Positions 33,148-42,990 of a stretch of 64,000 nucleotides of DNA are shown here, piece by piece. Position 1 is the stretch's first letter, and each line of letters starts with the position of its first letter. Location of the stretch: assembly GCF_900184995.1 (NCBI RefSeq), contig NZ_LT860099.1, positions 1,080,269-1,144,268 on the forward strand, given 5' to 3'. The position numbers and the translations under genes were made by a program. This stretch comes from Konateibacter massiliensis (GTDB lineage Bacteria > Bacillota > Clostridia > Lachnospirales > Lachnospiraceae). A model generated the notes under the pieces. The model saw only the letters and a list, made by a program, of their open reading frames with translations, ran no database searches and was not told the DNA's origin.

Positions 33148-33176
33148 ATACTAAGAATTAGGTCGGAGTTGTCCAA
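33148..33176 (-). promoter_or_regulatory. Promoter for rpsO
   Basis: Minus strand: TTGGAC (33176-33171), 17-base spacer, TAGTAT (33153-33148). The start is near 33141, giving a 25-base leader. Confidence 0.6.
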
Positions 33177-33301
33177 ATTCCGAATATTGGCTAAATTCTC
33201 ATACTGAGATAGTATAACATAGATAAAAATTTATGTAAATACTATTTTTTAGCTATGAGCACTTAGTGACCGTGTTTCGATCACTTACTATTTTTCCCTT
33301 T

Positions 33302-34540
33302 TTAGACGTCCAAGATGCAGTCACGAAGTAAGGTCAATGCCTTCACAACAGACTGTTCTCTCACCTTCTGGCGGTTGCCTGTAAAATGGAATTCCTTAAC
33401 GGTCACCTTGTGGTCCACACAGCAGGCAATATATACAAGTCCTACCGGCTTTTCATCGGTTCCGCCCTCCGGTCCCGCAATTCCGGTGATAGCAACACAA
33501 ATATCAGAATCTGCCGCAATAACACCGCCTCTTGCCATCTCCTTCGCAGTCTTCGCACTCACAGCTCCGTGCTCCCTAAGTGTACTCTTCTGCACGCTTA
33601 ACAGCTTTCTCTTCGCTTTGTTTGAATAGGTGATAAAGCCCTGACGAAATACATCGGACACTCCTGATACATTGACCAAACGTGCCGCCAGCATACCGCC
33701 GGTGCAAGACTCTGCCGTTGAGACGGTCAGCTTCTTTTTAATAAGCAGTTTTACGATCGACTCTTCTAATGTTTCCTCCTCATCGGTGGAATATACATTG
33801 CTTCCGAAGCGTGCCTTTAATTCCTTTACAACCGGCTTGATAAGCTTCTTCGCTTCCTCTTCATCCTTCGCCTTTGCCGTTACACGAAGGTGCACCTCGC
33901 CTACTTTTGCATAAGGTGCAATGGTCGGATTGGTCTGCTCGGCTATCATATCCTTTATCATCGTCTCCGCTGCACTCTCACCGATGCCGCATAGCTTAAT
34001 CATCCTCGAATAAATAGTCTCTGGCTGAAGCTTATTTAAATAAGGCGCGATATCCTTCGTAAACATCGGAATTAACTCATTCGGAGGTCCCGGAAGAAGA
34101 ATAACAGTTTTTCCGCCGTCCTCGATAATGATGCCGGGCGCTGTTCCGTTGTCATTGTCCACAACGATAGCTCCATCCGGCACAAGTGCCTGCTTCCAGT
34201 TGTTCTCCGTAATTATTGTCTGGTTTTTGCTGAAATACTGGGTAATTCTCTGTCTTGTGTGTGGATCCTCCACAAGCTCCTTTCCCATAACCTCGGAAGC
34301 TGCCTCCTTCGTCAAATCATCCTGAGTCGGTCCTAAGCCTCCTGTCATAATAACTACATCTGAGCGTCCAAGCGCTGTCTGCAGCGTCTCCTCAACTCGT
34401 TTTTGGTTGTCTCCGACAGAAGTCTGGTAATACAAAGATAATCCCAACGTTGCACACTTTTCTGCCAGAAAGCTGGCATTCGTGTTCACAATATTTCCGA
34501 GTAAAATTTCAGTTCCGACCGATATTAATTCCACTACCAT
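33302..34540 (-). CDS. cinA: CinA: ADP-ribose pyrophosphatase / NMN deamidase family
   Basis: A 412-residue two-domain CinA. The N-terminal MoCF-like domain (VGTEILLGNIVNTNA, MTGGLGPTQDD, LLPGPPNE) and the C-terminal PncC-type domain (VSTAESCTGGMLAARL) are both complete. In other bacteria these recycle nicotinamide mononucleotide in the pyridine nucleotide cycle and are linked to competence and recA. It starts one base after the pgsA stop, an operon rimO-pgsA-cinA common in Firmicutes, though recA is not adjacent here. Confidence 0.94.
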   Translation of the reverse strand: MVVELISVGTEILLGNIVNTNASFLAEKCATLGLSLYYQTSVGDNQKRVEETLQTALGRSDVVIMTGGLGPTQDDLTKEAASEVMGKELVEDPHTRQRITQYFSKNQTIITENNWKQALVPDGAIVVDNDNGTAPGIIIEDGGKTVILLPGPPNELIPMFTKDIAPYLNKLQPETIYSRMIKLCGIGESAAETMIKDMIAEQTNPTIAPYAKVGEVHLRVTAKAKDEEEAKKLIKPVVKELKARFGSNVYSTDEEETLEESIVKLLIKKKLTVSTAESCTGGMLAARLVNVSGVSDVFRQGFITYSNKAKRKLLSVQKSTLREHGAVSAKTAKEMARGGVIAADSDICVAITGIAGPEGGTDEKPVGLVYIACCVDHKVTVKEFHFTGNRQKVREQSVVKALTLLRDCILDV

Positions 34541-35089
34541 TTATTTATTGCTCCCTTCACTTAACACATTCTTATTTTTTATCAAATAATCAATAAGTGA
34601 CACAACTGTTAAAATCAATGCTAAGTAGATAAAAATATTTTCCAGTATGATATAAGCCGCTGCCTGGATATCGATGATGAGCAAAATAATCATAATCATC
34701 TGTGACACAGTCTTAAACTTGCCCCAGTAGCTTGCCGCAATGACAACCCCACTATCAGAGGCAACAAGACGAAATCCGCTTATGATAAACTCACGGCTTA
34801 TAATTGTGATAACAATCCATGCAGGTAACTGCCCAAGCTCCACAAAGGAAATTAAAGCAGCACTTACAAGCAGCTTATCCGCCAATGGGTCCATAAACTT
34901 TCCAAAATTCGTTACAAGCTTATATTTTCTTGCCAGATATCCGTCCAGAAAGTCAGTGAAACTGGCTCCCGCAAACAATACAAGCGCAACATATTTTCCG
35001 TTTTCTCCCATAATATCCGTCAACATAAAAATCAAGAAGAACGGTATCATGATTACTCTTAATATGGTCAGTTTATTTGGTAAATTCAT
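34541..35089 (-). CDS. pgsA: CDP-diacylglycerol-glycerol-3-phosphate phosphatidyltransferase
   Basis: Makes phosphatidylglycerol phosphate, the committed step of anionic phospholipid synthesis. The CDP-alcohol phosphatidyltransferase signature DGYLARKYKLVTNFGKFMDP carries the full D-G-A-R-G-D-D set. About five hydrophobic helices fit the family, and 182 residues is normal. The start ATG (35089) has AGGAGAGATTGCAG and lies 17 bases inside the end of rimO, so translation is coupled. Confidence 0.95.
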   Translation of the reverse strand: MNLPNKLTILRVIMIPFFLIFMLTDIMGENGKYVALVLFAGASFTDFLDGYLARKYKLVTNFGKFMDPLADKLLVSAALISFVELGQLPAWIVITIISREFIISGFRLVASDSGVVIAASYWGKFKTVSQMIMIILLIIDIQAAAYIILENIFIYLALILTVVSLIDYLIKNKNVLSEGSNK

Positions 35090-36410
35090 CTGCAATCTCT
35101 CCTATCAAATCATATTCCACAGCTCCGGTTACTTTGACCTTAACGAAATTTCCTGACACAAGCTCCTCGTCCGTGTTGATGAAAATATATCCGTCCACAT
35201 TCGGGGCGTCCTTGTAGGTTCTCCCCACATAAGCATTTTCATCCACTACTTTTCCTTCAATGAGCACGGTAAGCACTCTTCCAAGCATATTATCCTCTCT
35301 GTCAAACACAATTTCCTGCTGAAGCTCCATAAGCTCCGCGCGTCTGTCCTGCTTGACTTCCTCGTCAATCTGCTCTGCCATAAGCGCTGCCGGGGTATCT
35401 TCCTCCGGTGAGTAGGTAAACACGCCAAGACGGTCAAATTCCATGTCATCAATAAAGCCCATAAGCTCCTCGTGCTGCTCCTGCGTCTCTCCCGGAAATC
35501 CGGTTATTAATGTTGTTCTGATTGCGATATCAGGTATCTCTTTTCGAAGTTTCTCTACAATGCTGATTAACTGCTCCTTGTCCGTTCTTCTTCCCATACG
35601 CTTGAGCACTTGATCATTTGCATGCTGTATCGGCAAATCCAGATAATGGCAAATTTTAGGCTCCGATTTTATCGTCTCAATCAACTCATCGGTAATTTCC
35701 TCCGGATAACAATATTGAATTCTGATCCAGTCAATTCCTCTGATTTTACAAAGCTCTTTCAAAAGTGTCGGGAGACTTTTCTTTCCGTATAAGTCTACGC
35801 CATAAAGTGTTGTCTCTTGCGCAACCAAAATCAGTTCTTTCACGCCCTGCTCAGCAAGTGCTGTGGCTTCCCCAATCAACTCTTCCATCGGCACACTTCT
35901 ATAATTCCCTCTAATCTTTGGAATAATGCAGTAGGTACAGTGCTTATCGCATCCTTCTGCAATTTTTAAATGTGCATAGTAACCTCCCGTCGTCACAACA
36001 CGGTTTACCTTGTGCTCCGGCAAGCGGTCCACATTTTCTAAAAACTGTGTCTTTTCGCCCTTTAAGCTGGCATTTACTGCCTCTAATATACTGTCAATGG
36101 AGGTTGTTCCCAAAATGGCATCTACCTCCTGAATTTCCTCCTGAATCTCCTGCTTATATCGTTGTGCCAAACAGCCTGCCGCAATCAACGCCTTACAATT
36201 TCCTGTTTTCTTATACTCTGCCATTTCCAAAAGCGTATTAATGCTCTCCTCCTTGGCATCGTTAATAAAACAACAGGTGTTTACGACAATTACGTCTGCC
36301 TGCGTCTCATCGTCTGTAAATTCAAAGCCCTCCTTGGACAATATTCCAAGCATAACCTCGGTATCGACTAAGTTTTTATCACAGCCGAGAGAAATAAAAA
36401 GTATTTTCAT
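35073..36410 (-). CDS. rimO: Ribosomal protein S12 methylthiotransferase RimO
   Basis: Adds a methylthio group to Asp88 of ribosomal protein S12. The 445-residue enzyme has the N-terminal UPF0004 domain (SLGCDKNLVDTE, NTCCFINDAKEES, ALIAAGCLAQRY), the radical SAM motif CDKHCTYCIIPKIRG and a C-terminal TRAM domain; these features separate RimO from the tRNA enzyme MiaB. It is the first gene of rimO-pgsA-cinA. Confidence 0.96.
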   Translation of the reverse strand: MKILFISLGCDKNLVDTEVMLGILSKEGFEFTDDETQADVIVVNTCCFINDAKEESINTLLEMAEYKKTGNCKALIAAGCLAQRYKQEIQEEIQEVDAILGTTSIDSILEAVNASLKGEKTQFLENVDRLPEHKVNRVVTTGGYYAHLKIAEGCDKHCTYCIIPKIRGNYRSVPMEELIGEATALAEQGVKELILVAQETTLYGVDLYGKKSLPTLLKELCKIRGIDWIRIQYCYPEEITDELIETIKSEPKICHYLDLPIQHANDQVLKRMGRRTDKEQLISIVEKLRKEIPDIAIRTTLITGFPGETQEQHEELMGFIDDMEFDRLGVFTYSPEEDTPAALMAEQIDEEVKQDRRAELMELQQEIVFDREDNMLGRVLTVLIEGKVVDENAYVGRTYKDAPNVDGYIFINTDEELVSGNFVKVKVTGAVEYDLIGEIADEFTK

Positions 36411-36504
36411 AATAATCTCCTAATTTTAATCCTAATTTCTTATCCTGACTCTAGTATTTATTCTAAACGCTCACCAAGAAAAGGTCAACTATAAACTACG
36501 CAAA

Positions 36505-36548
36505 GAGACTTTTATAAAATGATAATCTTCCCATTTTATAAAAGTCTC
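36505..36548 (-). terminator. Terminator of the sugar importer operon
   Basis: A 17-bp perfect stem (36505-36521 with 36532-36548), loop of 10, directly past the last permease gene. The T-run is short (CTCTTTG), so it may serve as a 3'-end stem as well. Confidence 0.7.
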
Positions 36549-36561
36549 CTTGTAAATATCC

Positions 36562-37584
36562 TTATGCGTTCTTCTTACTATTTGCTTTTGCAAATAAGCT
36601 TTGCAATATGATAAAGAAGGCTAGAAGTGCCGCAATCGTAATTTTCGTCCACCATGAGGACAGTGTTCCCTGAAAGGTGATAAATGTCTCGATTGTTCCT
36701 TTAATCAATACACCAAACAAACTTCCGATTACGTTTCCGACTCCTCCGGTCAAAAGCGTTCCACCGATAACCGCCGAGGCAATCGCCTCCATCTCAAAGC
36801 CCTTTGCCTGCTCCACAAAACCGGCACTTGTGTTGAGGCAGAACAAAAATCCTCCCACCGCACACAAGAATCCGTTTAATATATATGCCTTTAATTTGAT
36901 TCTTCTTACATTTAATCCCATCAGAAGTGCCGACTGCTCATTTCCGCCCACCGCATAGATGGAGCGTCCGAATTTTGTATACTTTAACATGATAAATACC
37001 GCAGCCAGAATGAGGATGGCAATGATAACGCTCGGATAGACGTATGGATAAAGCATCATGCCCTTTTTGTTCACCGTTCCGCCAAAGGGCAGATAAATCT
37101 TTGCATTTGCCCAGCTTAGAAACATTTCATTTTTAATACTAATCATGTCCTGGCTGATAATTGCCGTCATACCTCTCGCAAAAAACATGCCTGCCAAGGT
37201 TACGATAAACGGCTGAATTTTTAAGTAGGCGACCAAAAAACCCTGTGCCACTCCGAATATTAATCCTATCACAAGCACGATGAGCAGTGCCGGTATCGCT
37301 CCCATGCCTTTGTTTTCCATCATCCATGCAAGAAGCATACACACGAGGGCGACCACAGAGCCAACCGAAATATCAATTCCCCCGGTAATCATGATGATTG
37401 TCATACCTGCTGCAACAACAATAAGTCCTGCGTTTGAGATAAACAGATTTAAAAATACCTGAATTCTTCCAAATCCCTTGTCGTGGAAGACTACCACTCC
37501 TGCGGCATACATTACGATGAACAGAATAATCGTAATGAGTAAAAGATATGTATTTGAATCAAGCTTTAATTTCTTTTTCCCCAT
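36562..37584 (-). CDS. YjfF-like sugar ABC permease
   Basis: A 340-residue inner-membrane permease of the ribose/galactofuranose (CUT2) family with about eight to ten helices. The conserved GGIDISVGSVVAL and the EMEAIASAVIGGTLLTGGVGNVIGSLFG loop are diagnostic. Its ATG overlaps the preceding permease stop (TAATG), so the two permeases are translated together, and as in E. coli YtfT/YjfF they likely form a heterodimer. It is the last gene of the importer operon. Confidence 0.92.
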   Translation of the reverse strand: MGKKKLKLDSNTYLLLITIILFIVMYAAGVVVFHDKGFGRIQVFLNLFISNAGLIVVAAGMTIIMITGGIDISVGSVVALVCMLLAWMMENKGMGAIPALLIVLVIGLIFGVAQGFLVAYLKIQPFIVTLAGMFFARGMTAIISQDMISIKNEMFLSWANAKIYLPFGGTVNKKGMMLYPYVYPSVIIAILILAAVFIMLKYTKFGRSIYAVGGNEQSALLMGLNVRRIKLKAYILNGFLCAVGGFLFCLNTSAGFVEQAKGFEMEAIASAVIGGTLLTGGVGNVIGSLFGVLIKGTIETFITFQGTLSSWWTKITIAALLAFFIILQSLFAKANSKKNA

Positions 37585-38636
37585 TATGCCACCTTCTCTC
37601 TTTCCTTACCGTCCTTTAGCTTTGCCTTTAATCCGCGCACCATCTTATTGAATTCCTTAGACTGTAAGGATACGATGATGACTACGACAATTGCCTTGTA
37701 AACCGGTAGCTGGTCTGCCGATACACTCATGGCATAAAGTGTTGTGGTCAATGCCTGAATGGTATATGCCCCGATTACACTGCCGAGTATGGAAAATTTA
37801 CCTCCTGAGAGACTGTTTCCTCCGAGCGCCACCGCTAAAATTGCATCCAGTTCCATGTTCAGTCCGATATTATTTGCATCTGCCGAATAAATACGGGAGG
37901 ACGCCATCAAGCCCGCAATTCCTGCACACAGTCCGCAAAAGGCGTAGGTTAGGAAAATAATCCGTGAAGATTTGAGCCCTACCACTCTGGATGCCTTGGA
38001 ATTGATGCCGACAGACTGAATGTATAAGCCGAGTGCTGTCTTTTTTAATATCAGGTTGGCAAGAACCACCACAATCACGACAACAAAAATTGTGGTCGGA
38101 AGCGGTATCCCCGGTATATTTCCCCCAAGTAATTTATAATTTTCTACTCTGATATAAGTAATCTGTCCTTTGGTAATAAGCTGTGCAATTCCTCTTCCTG
38201 CCGTAAACAGGATGAGCGTGGCGACCATAGGCTGTATCTTCATCTTCGCCACCAAAAAGCCGTTCCAGCAGCCGCATACAACCCCGATTACCAACGCTAT
38301 GATAATTCCCAGAATGTAAGGATTCTGGTATGCATTGATGGTTTGCTCTCCTGCTGCCAGCACAAAACAGCAGATGGCTGCCGCCACTGACATGACCGCA
38401 CCAACCGAAATATCGGTACCGCCGGAGGATGCCACCACAAGCGTCATGCCGACCGCCAGTATGACAAGCTCGCTTGCGCGGTTGATTACGTCAATGATAT
38501 AGCCATATAACACACCGTTTTTTATACTGACTTCAAAAAATGTCGGTGTCTTGATTACGTTAATCAGCAATACAAGTATGAGACAAAGTATAGGAAGAAA
38601 AAGTCCATAGCTCGTTATTTTTTTTATTTTAGTCAT
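37584..38636 (-). CDS. YtfT-like sugar ABC permease
   Basis: A 350-residue CUT2-family permease, paralogous to its downstream neighbour: SSGGTDISVGAVMSV and MELDAILAVALGGNSLSGGKFSILGSVIG mark the same family. I start at 38636, eight bases inside the end of the ATPase gene, where AGGAGGTGCTAAAA precedes an ATG; the frame opens at 38654. Heterodimeric permeases are unusual in ribose systems but normal for the galactofuranose system. Confidence 0.92.
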   Translation of the reverse strand: MTKIKKITSYGLFLPILCLILVLLINVIKTPTFFEVSIKNGVLYGYIIDVINRASELVILAVGMTLVVASSGGTDISVGAVMSVAAAICCFVLAAGEQTINAYQNPYILGIIIALVIGVVCGCWNGFLVAKMKIQPMVATLILFTAGRGIAQLITKGQITYIRVENYKLLGGNIPGIPLPTTIFVVVIVVVLANLILKKTALGLYIQSVGINSKASRVVGLKSSRIIFLTYAFCGLCAGIAGLMASSRIYSADANNIGLNMELDAILAVALGGNSLSGGKFSILGSVIGAYTIQALTTTLYAMSVSADQLPVYKAIVVVIIVSLQSKEFNKMVRGLKAKLKDGKEREKVA

Positions 38637-40149
38637 TTTTAGCACCTCCTGCAATTGCCTTCATAATGGAGTTTTGTGACAGCTCACTCTCCTTTAATTC
38701 TCCAACCTTTAAGCCGTCTCTCAGAACCGCCATTTTGCTGCAGGTTCTTATCATCTCTTCGATTTCAGAGGATATAAACATGACTGCCATTCCCTTTTTT
38801 GCAAGCTCCAGCACAAGCTTTTGGATTTCCGTTTTTGTTCCCACGTCAATACCTCTTGTCGGCTCATCCAATATGAGAAAATCAGGATTTGTCAAAAGCC
38901 ATCTTCCCAAAATAACTTTTTGCTGGTTTCCTCCGCTAAGCTGCTTAATCGGTGTCTCACGGTTTGCCGTCTTAATCTGTAAAAGCTCGATGTATTGATC
39001 TGTGAACTCTTCTTGCTCTTTTCTGCTCAGCGGCTTTAACATTCCCCTTTTTGCCTGAAGGGCAATGATAATATTTTCACGAACTGACAAGTCAGCAATA
39101 ATTCCCTCTTCTTTTCGGTTCTCCGGCAGATATGCCATTCCCTGCTGCATCGCATCAATCGGTGCACCTACCAACAGCTTTTGTCCTTTCACAAACAGCT
39201 CTCCGCTGTCAGGTTTGTCTGCTCCGTAAATGCATCTTGCAAGCTCCGATCTTCCCGATCCTAACAGTCCGGTCAGACCGATTACCTCTCCTCTATGTAT
39301 CTGAAGATCAAAAGGCTTGATACTTCCCGTGTGTCCCAGTCCTTTCGCTTCAATGATGACCTCCTCTGAAATCTTTCCCTGCTCTTCATCCTTTTTGATA
39401 GCAGCCAAATCATCAAAGTCTTTTCCCATCATTTTCGCCACAAGCTGTACACGCGGCAGGTTTTCTACCTCATATTCCCCCACGAGCGTTCCGTTTCGTA
39501 AAACAGTAATACGGTCACACACCTCATATACCTGCTCCAGAAAATGTGTTACAAATATAATGCCGACTCCGTCACCCTTTAACTTTTTCATCAGGCGGAA
39601 TAGTTTTTCCACCTCACTGTCATCGAGGGAGGAGGTTGGCTCATCTAATATTAAAACCTTTGCCGACATATCCACCGCTCTTGCGATGGCAATCATTTGC
39701 TGAATGGCAATGGAATAATTTTCTAATGCTTTTGTCACATCAATATCAATATCCAGGCTTGCAAGCAGCTCCTTTGACTTTTTGTTCATCTGCTTCCAGT
39801 CTATCATACCTCTCTTTTGGGGTTCTCTTCCGATAAAAAGATTTTCCGCAACGGATAAGTTGGGGCAGAGGTTTACCTCCTGATAAACGGTACTGATTCC
39901 GTTTTTCTGTGCTTCCTGCGGAGATTTATTTATGATTGCTCCGTCTATTTGATCCATTTTAATTTCTCCGGTCTCAAACTCTTCCACACCGGTTAATACC
40001 TTGATTAAGGTTGATTTTCCTGCACCGTTTTCTCCCATAAGTGCATGAATCTCTCCCTTTCGCAATGTAAAATCTACATTTTCCAAGGCAATTACTCCCG
40101 GAAAAGTTTTGCCTATTTGCCTCATTGTAAGTACAACGCCTTGTTCCAT
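38629..40149 (-). CDS. YtfR-like sugar ABC ATPase (double domain)
   Basis: A 506-residue ATPase with two fused nucleotide-binding domains. The first has Walker A GENGAGKST, YQEVNL and LILDEPTSSLD; the second has the degenerate GLLGSGRSE Walker A and a normal LSGGNQQKVILGRWL signature. This degenerate second half is the rule for RbsA/MglA/YtfR proteins. It follows the binding-protein gene after a 98-base gap that holds a strong hairpin. Confidence 0.94.
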   Translation of the reverse strand: MEQGVVLTMRQIGKTFPGVIALENVDFTLRKGEIHALMGENGAGKSTLIKVLTGVEEFETGEIKMDQIDGAIINKSPQEAQKNGISTVYQEVNLCPNLSVAENLFIGREPQKRGMIDWKQMNKKSKELLASLDIDIDVTKALENYSIAIQQMIAIARAVDMSAKVLILDEPTSSLDDSEVEKLFRLMKKLKGDGVGIIFVTHFLEQVYEVCDRITVLRNGTLVGEYEVENLPRVQLVAKMMGKDFDDLAAIKKDEEQGKISEEVIIEAKGLGHTGSIKPFDLQIHRGEVIGLTGLLGSGRSELARCIYGADKPDSGELFVKGQKLLVGAPIDAMQQGMAYLPENRKEEGIIADLSVRENIIIALQAKRGMLKPLSRKEQEEFTDQYIELLQIKTANRETPIKQLSGGNQQKVILGRWLLTNPDFLILDEPTRGIDVGTKTEIQKLVLELAKKGMAVMFISSEIEEMIRTCSKMAVLRDGLKVGELKESELSQNSIMKAIAGGAKND

Positions 40150-40191
40150 GTAATTCCATCCTCTCTTTTCTATATAAAAGCCTTTATGTTA

Positions 40192-40222
40192 GTATGGAGA
40201 ACTGATTTCCAGTTCTCCATAC
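40192..40222 (-). other. 13-bp hairpin between binding-protein and ATPase genes
   Basis: GTATGGAGAACTG (40192-40204) pairs perfectly with CAGTTCTCCATAC (40210-40222), loop of 5. There is no T-run, so it is better seen as a stem that stabilises the upstream message. That would raise binding-protein level over ATPase and permeases, the usual stoichiometry for ABC importers. Confidence 0.6.
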
Positions 40223-40247
40223 GTTTCGGGACAAGCCCGTCTTCATT

Positions 40248-41330
40248 TTAATATTCGCGAGTCGGTTTTTTTGCCTCCGCTGTCTCAGCCGGATATACGC
40301 CTTCTTCTACATATGCGATTTTTTCAACTGTTTCGCCATTCTGAAGCTTCTGGATTAATTCAGCTACACGTGGTCCGTGCAATGGATTACACTCAACAGA
40401 TACGTTCATATCACCTGCAATCATGGAATCAAATGCTGCTGAAACTGCATCAAAGGATACGATAATAATATCGCCGTCTGGTCCGCATGTCTTTCCTGCT
40501 GCCTTAATTGCATCGATTGCGCCGAATGCCATGTTATCGTTCTCAGCAATTACAACATCGATATCATCATAAGATTTCAAGAAGGATTCCATAACTTCCT
40601 GACCCTTTGCCTGTGTAAATTCACCTGTCTGTCTCTCTAACATCTTCCAGTTGGAATGCTCTGCCATTTTTTCTTCAATACCGTTTGTACGTCCAATCTG
40701 TGCTGATGCGCCGATTGTTCCCTGTAAGGTTACGATATTGATTTCTTCAGAACTTCTGCCCTGTTTATCAAGATATTCTGCCAGCCAGTCTGCTGCGTCA
40801 TAGCCTTCCTGCAAGAAGTTGGAGCCTACCCATGCCTCATATAAGGAGTCATCAGAAACATCTACCATACGGTCTACGATGATAACCGGAATTCCTGCGT
40901 CCTGTGCTTCCTTGAGTACGGTATCCCATCCGGTCTCTGTAACCGGTGCGATTACGATGTAATCAACATCTTGCTGAATAAAGTTACGAACTGCCTTAAT
41001 CTGATTTTCCTGTTTCTGCTGTGCATCGTCAAACAATAAGGTGTATCCGTTTTCTTCTGTAAACGTTGCCTTCATGGAAGCAGTATTTGCTGTTCTCCAG
41101 TCAGACTCCGCTCCTACCTGTGAAAAGCCGACTACAATATTCTCACCGCCTGCTGCTGCATCATCTTGTGCTGTCTCCGTTGTAGCTGCCGGCGCTGTTG
41201 TTTCCGTCGTAGCCGCCGTATCTGCCGTTGATGTTTCTGTTGTGGCTGTCGTTCCCCCACCGCCACAGCCTGCCAGCATTACCGCTGTCATTGCTACACT
41301 GATCATCGTACATAAAAATTTCTTTTTCAT
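40248..41330 (-). CDS. YtfQ-like sugar-binding lipoprotein
   Basis: A 360-residue periplasmic-binding-protein-fold lipoprotein (type 1, LacI-like). Signal peptide with lipobox VMLAGC at about residue 22, then a Thr/Ala-rich linker. Strong similarity to E. coli YtfQ is visible in VGFSQVGAESDWRTANT, QQKQENQIKAVRNF and VVTLQGTIGASAQIGR, supporting galactofuranose or a related furanose as ligand, inferred by homology. The start at 41330 has AGGAGG; the frame opens at 41354. It is the first gene of the importer operon. Confidence 0.9.
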   Translation of the reverse strand: MKKKFLCTMISVAMTAVMLAGCGGGGTTATTETSTADTAATTETTAPAATTETAQDDAAAGGENIVVGFSQVGAESDWRTANTASMKATFTEENGYTLLFDDAQQKQENQIKAVRNFIQQDVDYIVIAPVTETGWDTVLKEAQDAGIPVIIVDRMVDVSDDSLYEAWVGSNFLQEGYDAADWLAEYLDKQGRSSEEINIVTLQGTIGASAQIGRTNGIEEKMAEHSNWKMLERQTGEFTQAKGQEVMESFLKSYDDIDVVIAENDNMAFGAIDAIKAAGKTCGPDGDIIIVSFDAVSAAFDSMIAGDMNVSVECNPLHGPRVAELIQKLQNGETVEKIAYVEEGVYPAETAEAKKPTREY

Positions 41331-41452
41331 ACCTTTAATCCTCCTGCTATTCATGCTTACTCCCGGTTACATGCTATATTTTACCTCGGGTTCGCCTATA
41401 AAAATACGGAATAACTTATTGCCTTTGTTCACAATTTTATTATTTTTTAATA

Positions 41453-41500
41453 AAAAAAACGAACGGATTTGATTATATTTCAAAAAAAGTTCGTTTTTTT
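41453..41500. terminator. Terminator between sensor kinase and importer operon
   Basis: AAAAAAACGAAC (41453-41464) pairs with GTTCGTTTTTTT (41489-41500), with A- and T-runs inside the stem, so it can end transcription on either strand. It follows the kinase stop by 20 bases. Confidence 0.7.
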
Positions 41501-41519
41501 ATAATTTTGGTAGAATTTT

Positions 41520-42986
41520 TTACGTTTTGCTAAGCGGAAGGATGACACTGACCTTCGTTCCCTCTCCTAAAACACTTTCAAACCGTAATCCGTATTCAAT
41601 ACCATAGTTTAATCTGATTCGCTCATCAACATTGGCGAGTCCGAAGCCCCTTTGACTTAGCGTCTCGGCATCCCCCTTTACCCGCTTGCGAATAAAAATG
41701 AGTTCTTCCTCTGACATGCCCTTTCCGTTGTCCTCCACCTCCAAATAGATACCGTCCTGTTCCCTTCTTCCCCTTACCCAAATTTTTCCTCTGCCTCTCT
41801 TATTTTTTATCCCGTGATATAAAGCATTTTCAACCAGCGGCTGCAGGGTAAGCTTCAGTATATTGTATCCGTGGATATCAGAGTCGATTGCAATTTCATA
41901 TTCTAATATATCGCGATAACGAAACTGTTGGATTTCCAAATAGCTTCTGATGTAGGACTCCTCCTCTGCAATTGTGATATAATCCCGCCCTTCACTGAGT
42001 ACGGTACGGAAAAAATCAGACAGAGAGGTTACCATATTGACCACTTGTTCAGTCTGCTTGCCTTCTGCAAGCCAGATGATCGTATCCAGCGTGTTATAGA
42101 GAAAATGTGGATTAATCTGTGCCTGCAATAGCTTTAGCTCCGTGACACGCAGGTTCTTCTGCTCTTTTTTGATATCCTCTACTAAATCTCCGATTTTTTG
42201 TATCATATCATTGAAGCTGTTTGTCAACACCGCTATTTCGTCGTCAGATTCCACCACTGCCCTTGTCGTGAAATCGCCTCGTGCAACAAGCTCTGTCGTG
42301 TCACACAGCTCCTTGATCGGCTTTGTTACACTTTTCACAATAACCATAGAAACCAGAACGGATGATGTTAAAATAATGGCGAAAGCACACAAGCTAATCC
42401 GGACCGCATTGTCCTGCTGCATGGACAGCTCATTTCGAATCGTCTCAAAATTGGACGCTTCATAATAAATATAAAGCTGAATATGCTCCTGTATAATCTC
42501 ACTTAGGATATAAATGCTCTTGTCCAGCAGGTAAATATTTTCATCGTACTTTCCCTTTTGGCTTAGATTGTGCTTGATATCGTCAACCCGGTCCTCCAGC
42601 GTATCCAGATTTTTCAAAAGCTTTTTCAGCCTCGTTTTATTTCCCGGTGTTTTGGTTATCCCGTATAGGTTTTCAAAAACATCCCGTGCTTCCTGAATGA
42701 TTTCGTAGGGGTCTCTTATCTCCGTTGAGTCCTTTGCTGTCTCAAAATCCGCCGAACCAATTACAATCCGGTACATGCTATAATCAATCTCTTCCTTGAA
42801 ATTGATGTTGTATGTGTTTGCTGCCGTGATATTTCTTACAATCTTATCATAGTCATTTCCGAAATTAATGAGTGCCAGTATCAAATACATAATCAAAATT
42901 ACCATCGGAACAATGATGATAAGGGCAAACAGGACAAGCTTTTTGTTTAAATTCAAGGACATCCATTTTCCTTTTTTCTTTTGCAT
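41520..42986 (-). CDS. YesM/LytS-type sensor histidine kinase
   Basis: A 488-residue membrane kinase: one helix near residues 13-37, an extracytoplasmic sensor part of about 160 residues, a second helix near 196-216, HAMP, then His_kinase (ELKLLQAQINPHFLYNTLDTIIWLAE, phospho-His in NPHFLYN) and ATPase (VEDNGKGMSEEEL, GFGLANV). This is the five-gene YesM style, whose partner is an AraC-type response regulator, encoded just upstream with a four-base gap. The pair flanks the sugar importer and probably regulates it, sensing an external sugar. Confidence 0.93.
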   Translation of the reverse strand: MQKKKGKWMSLNLNKKLVLFALIIIVPMVILIMYLILALINFGNDYDKIVRNITAANTYNINFKEEIDYSMYRIVIGSADFETAKDSTEIRDPYEIIQEARDVFENLYGITKTPGNKTRLKKLLKNLDTLEDRVDDIKHNLSQKGKYDENIYLLDKSIYILSEIIQEHIQLYIYYEASNFETIRNELSMQQDNAVRISLCAFAIILTSSVLVSMVIVKSVTKPIKELCDTTELVARGDFTTRAVVESDDEIAVLTNSFNDMIQKIGDLVEDIKKEQKNLRVTELKLLQAQINPHFLYNTLDTIIWLAEGKQTEQVVNMVTSLSDFFRTVLSEGRDYITIAEEESYIRSYLEIQQFRYRDILEYEIAIDSDIHGYNILKLTLQPLVENALYHGIKNKRGRGKIWVRGRREQDGIYLEVEDNGKGMSEEELIFIRKRVKGDAETLSQRGFGLANVDERIRLNYGIEYGLRFESVLGEGTKVSVILPLSKT

Positions 42987-42990
42987 TCTG

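Noticed and set aside
33265-33285. Hairpin AGTGACCG/CGATCACT between rpsO and cinA
   Set aside because: 8 bp with a G-U pair and no T-run on the cinA strand; not strong enough to call a terminator.
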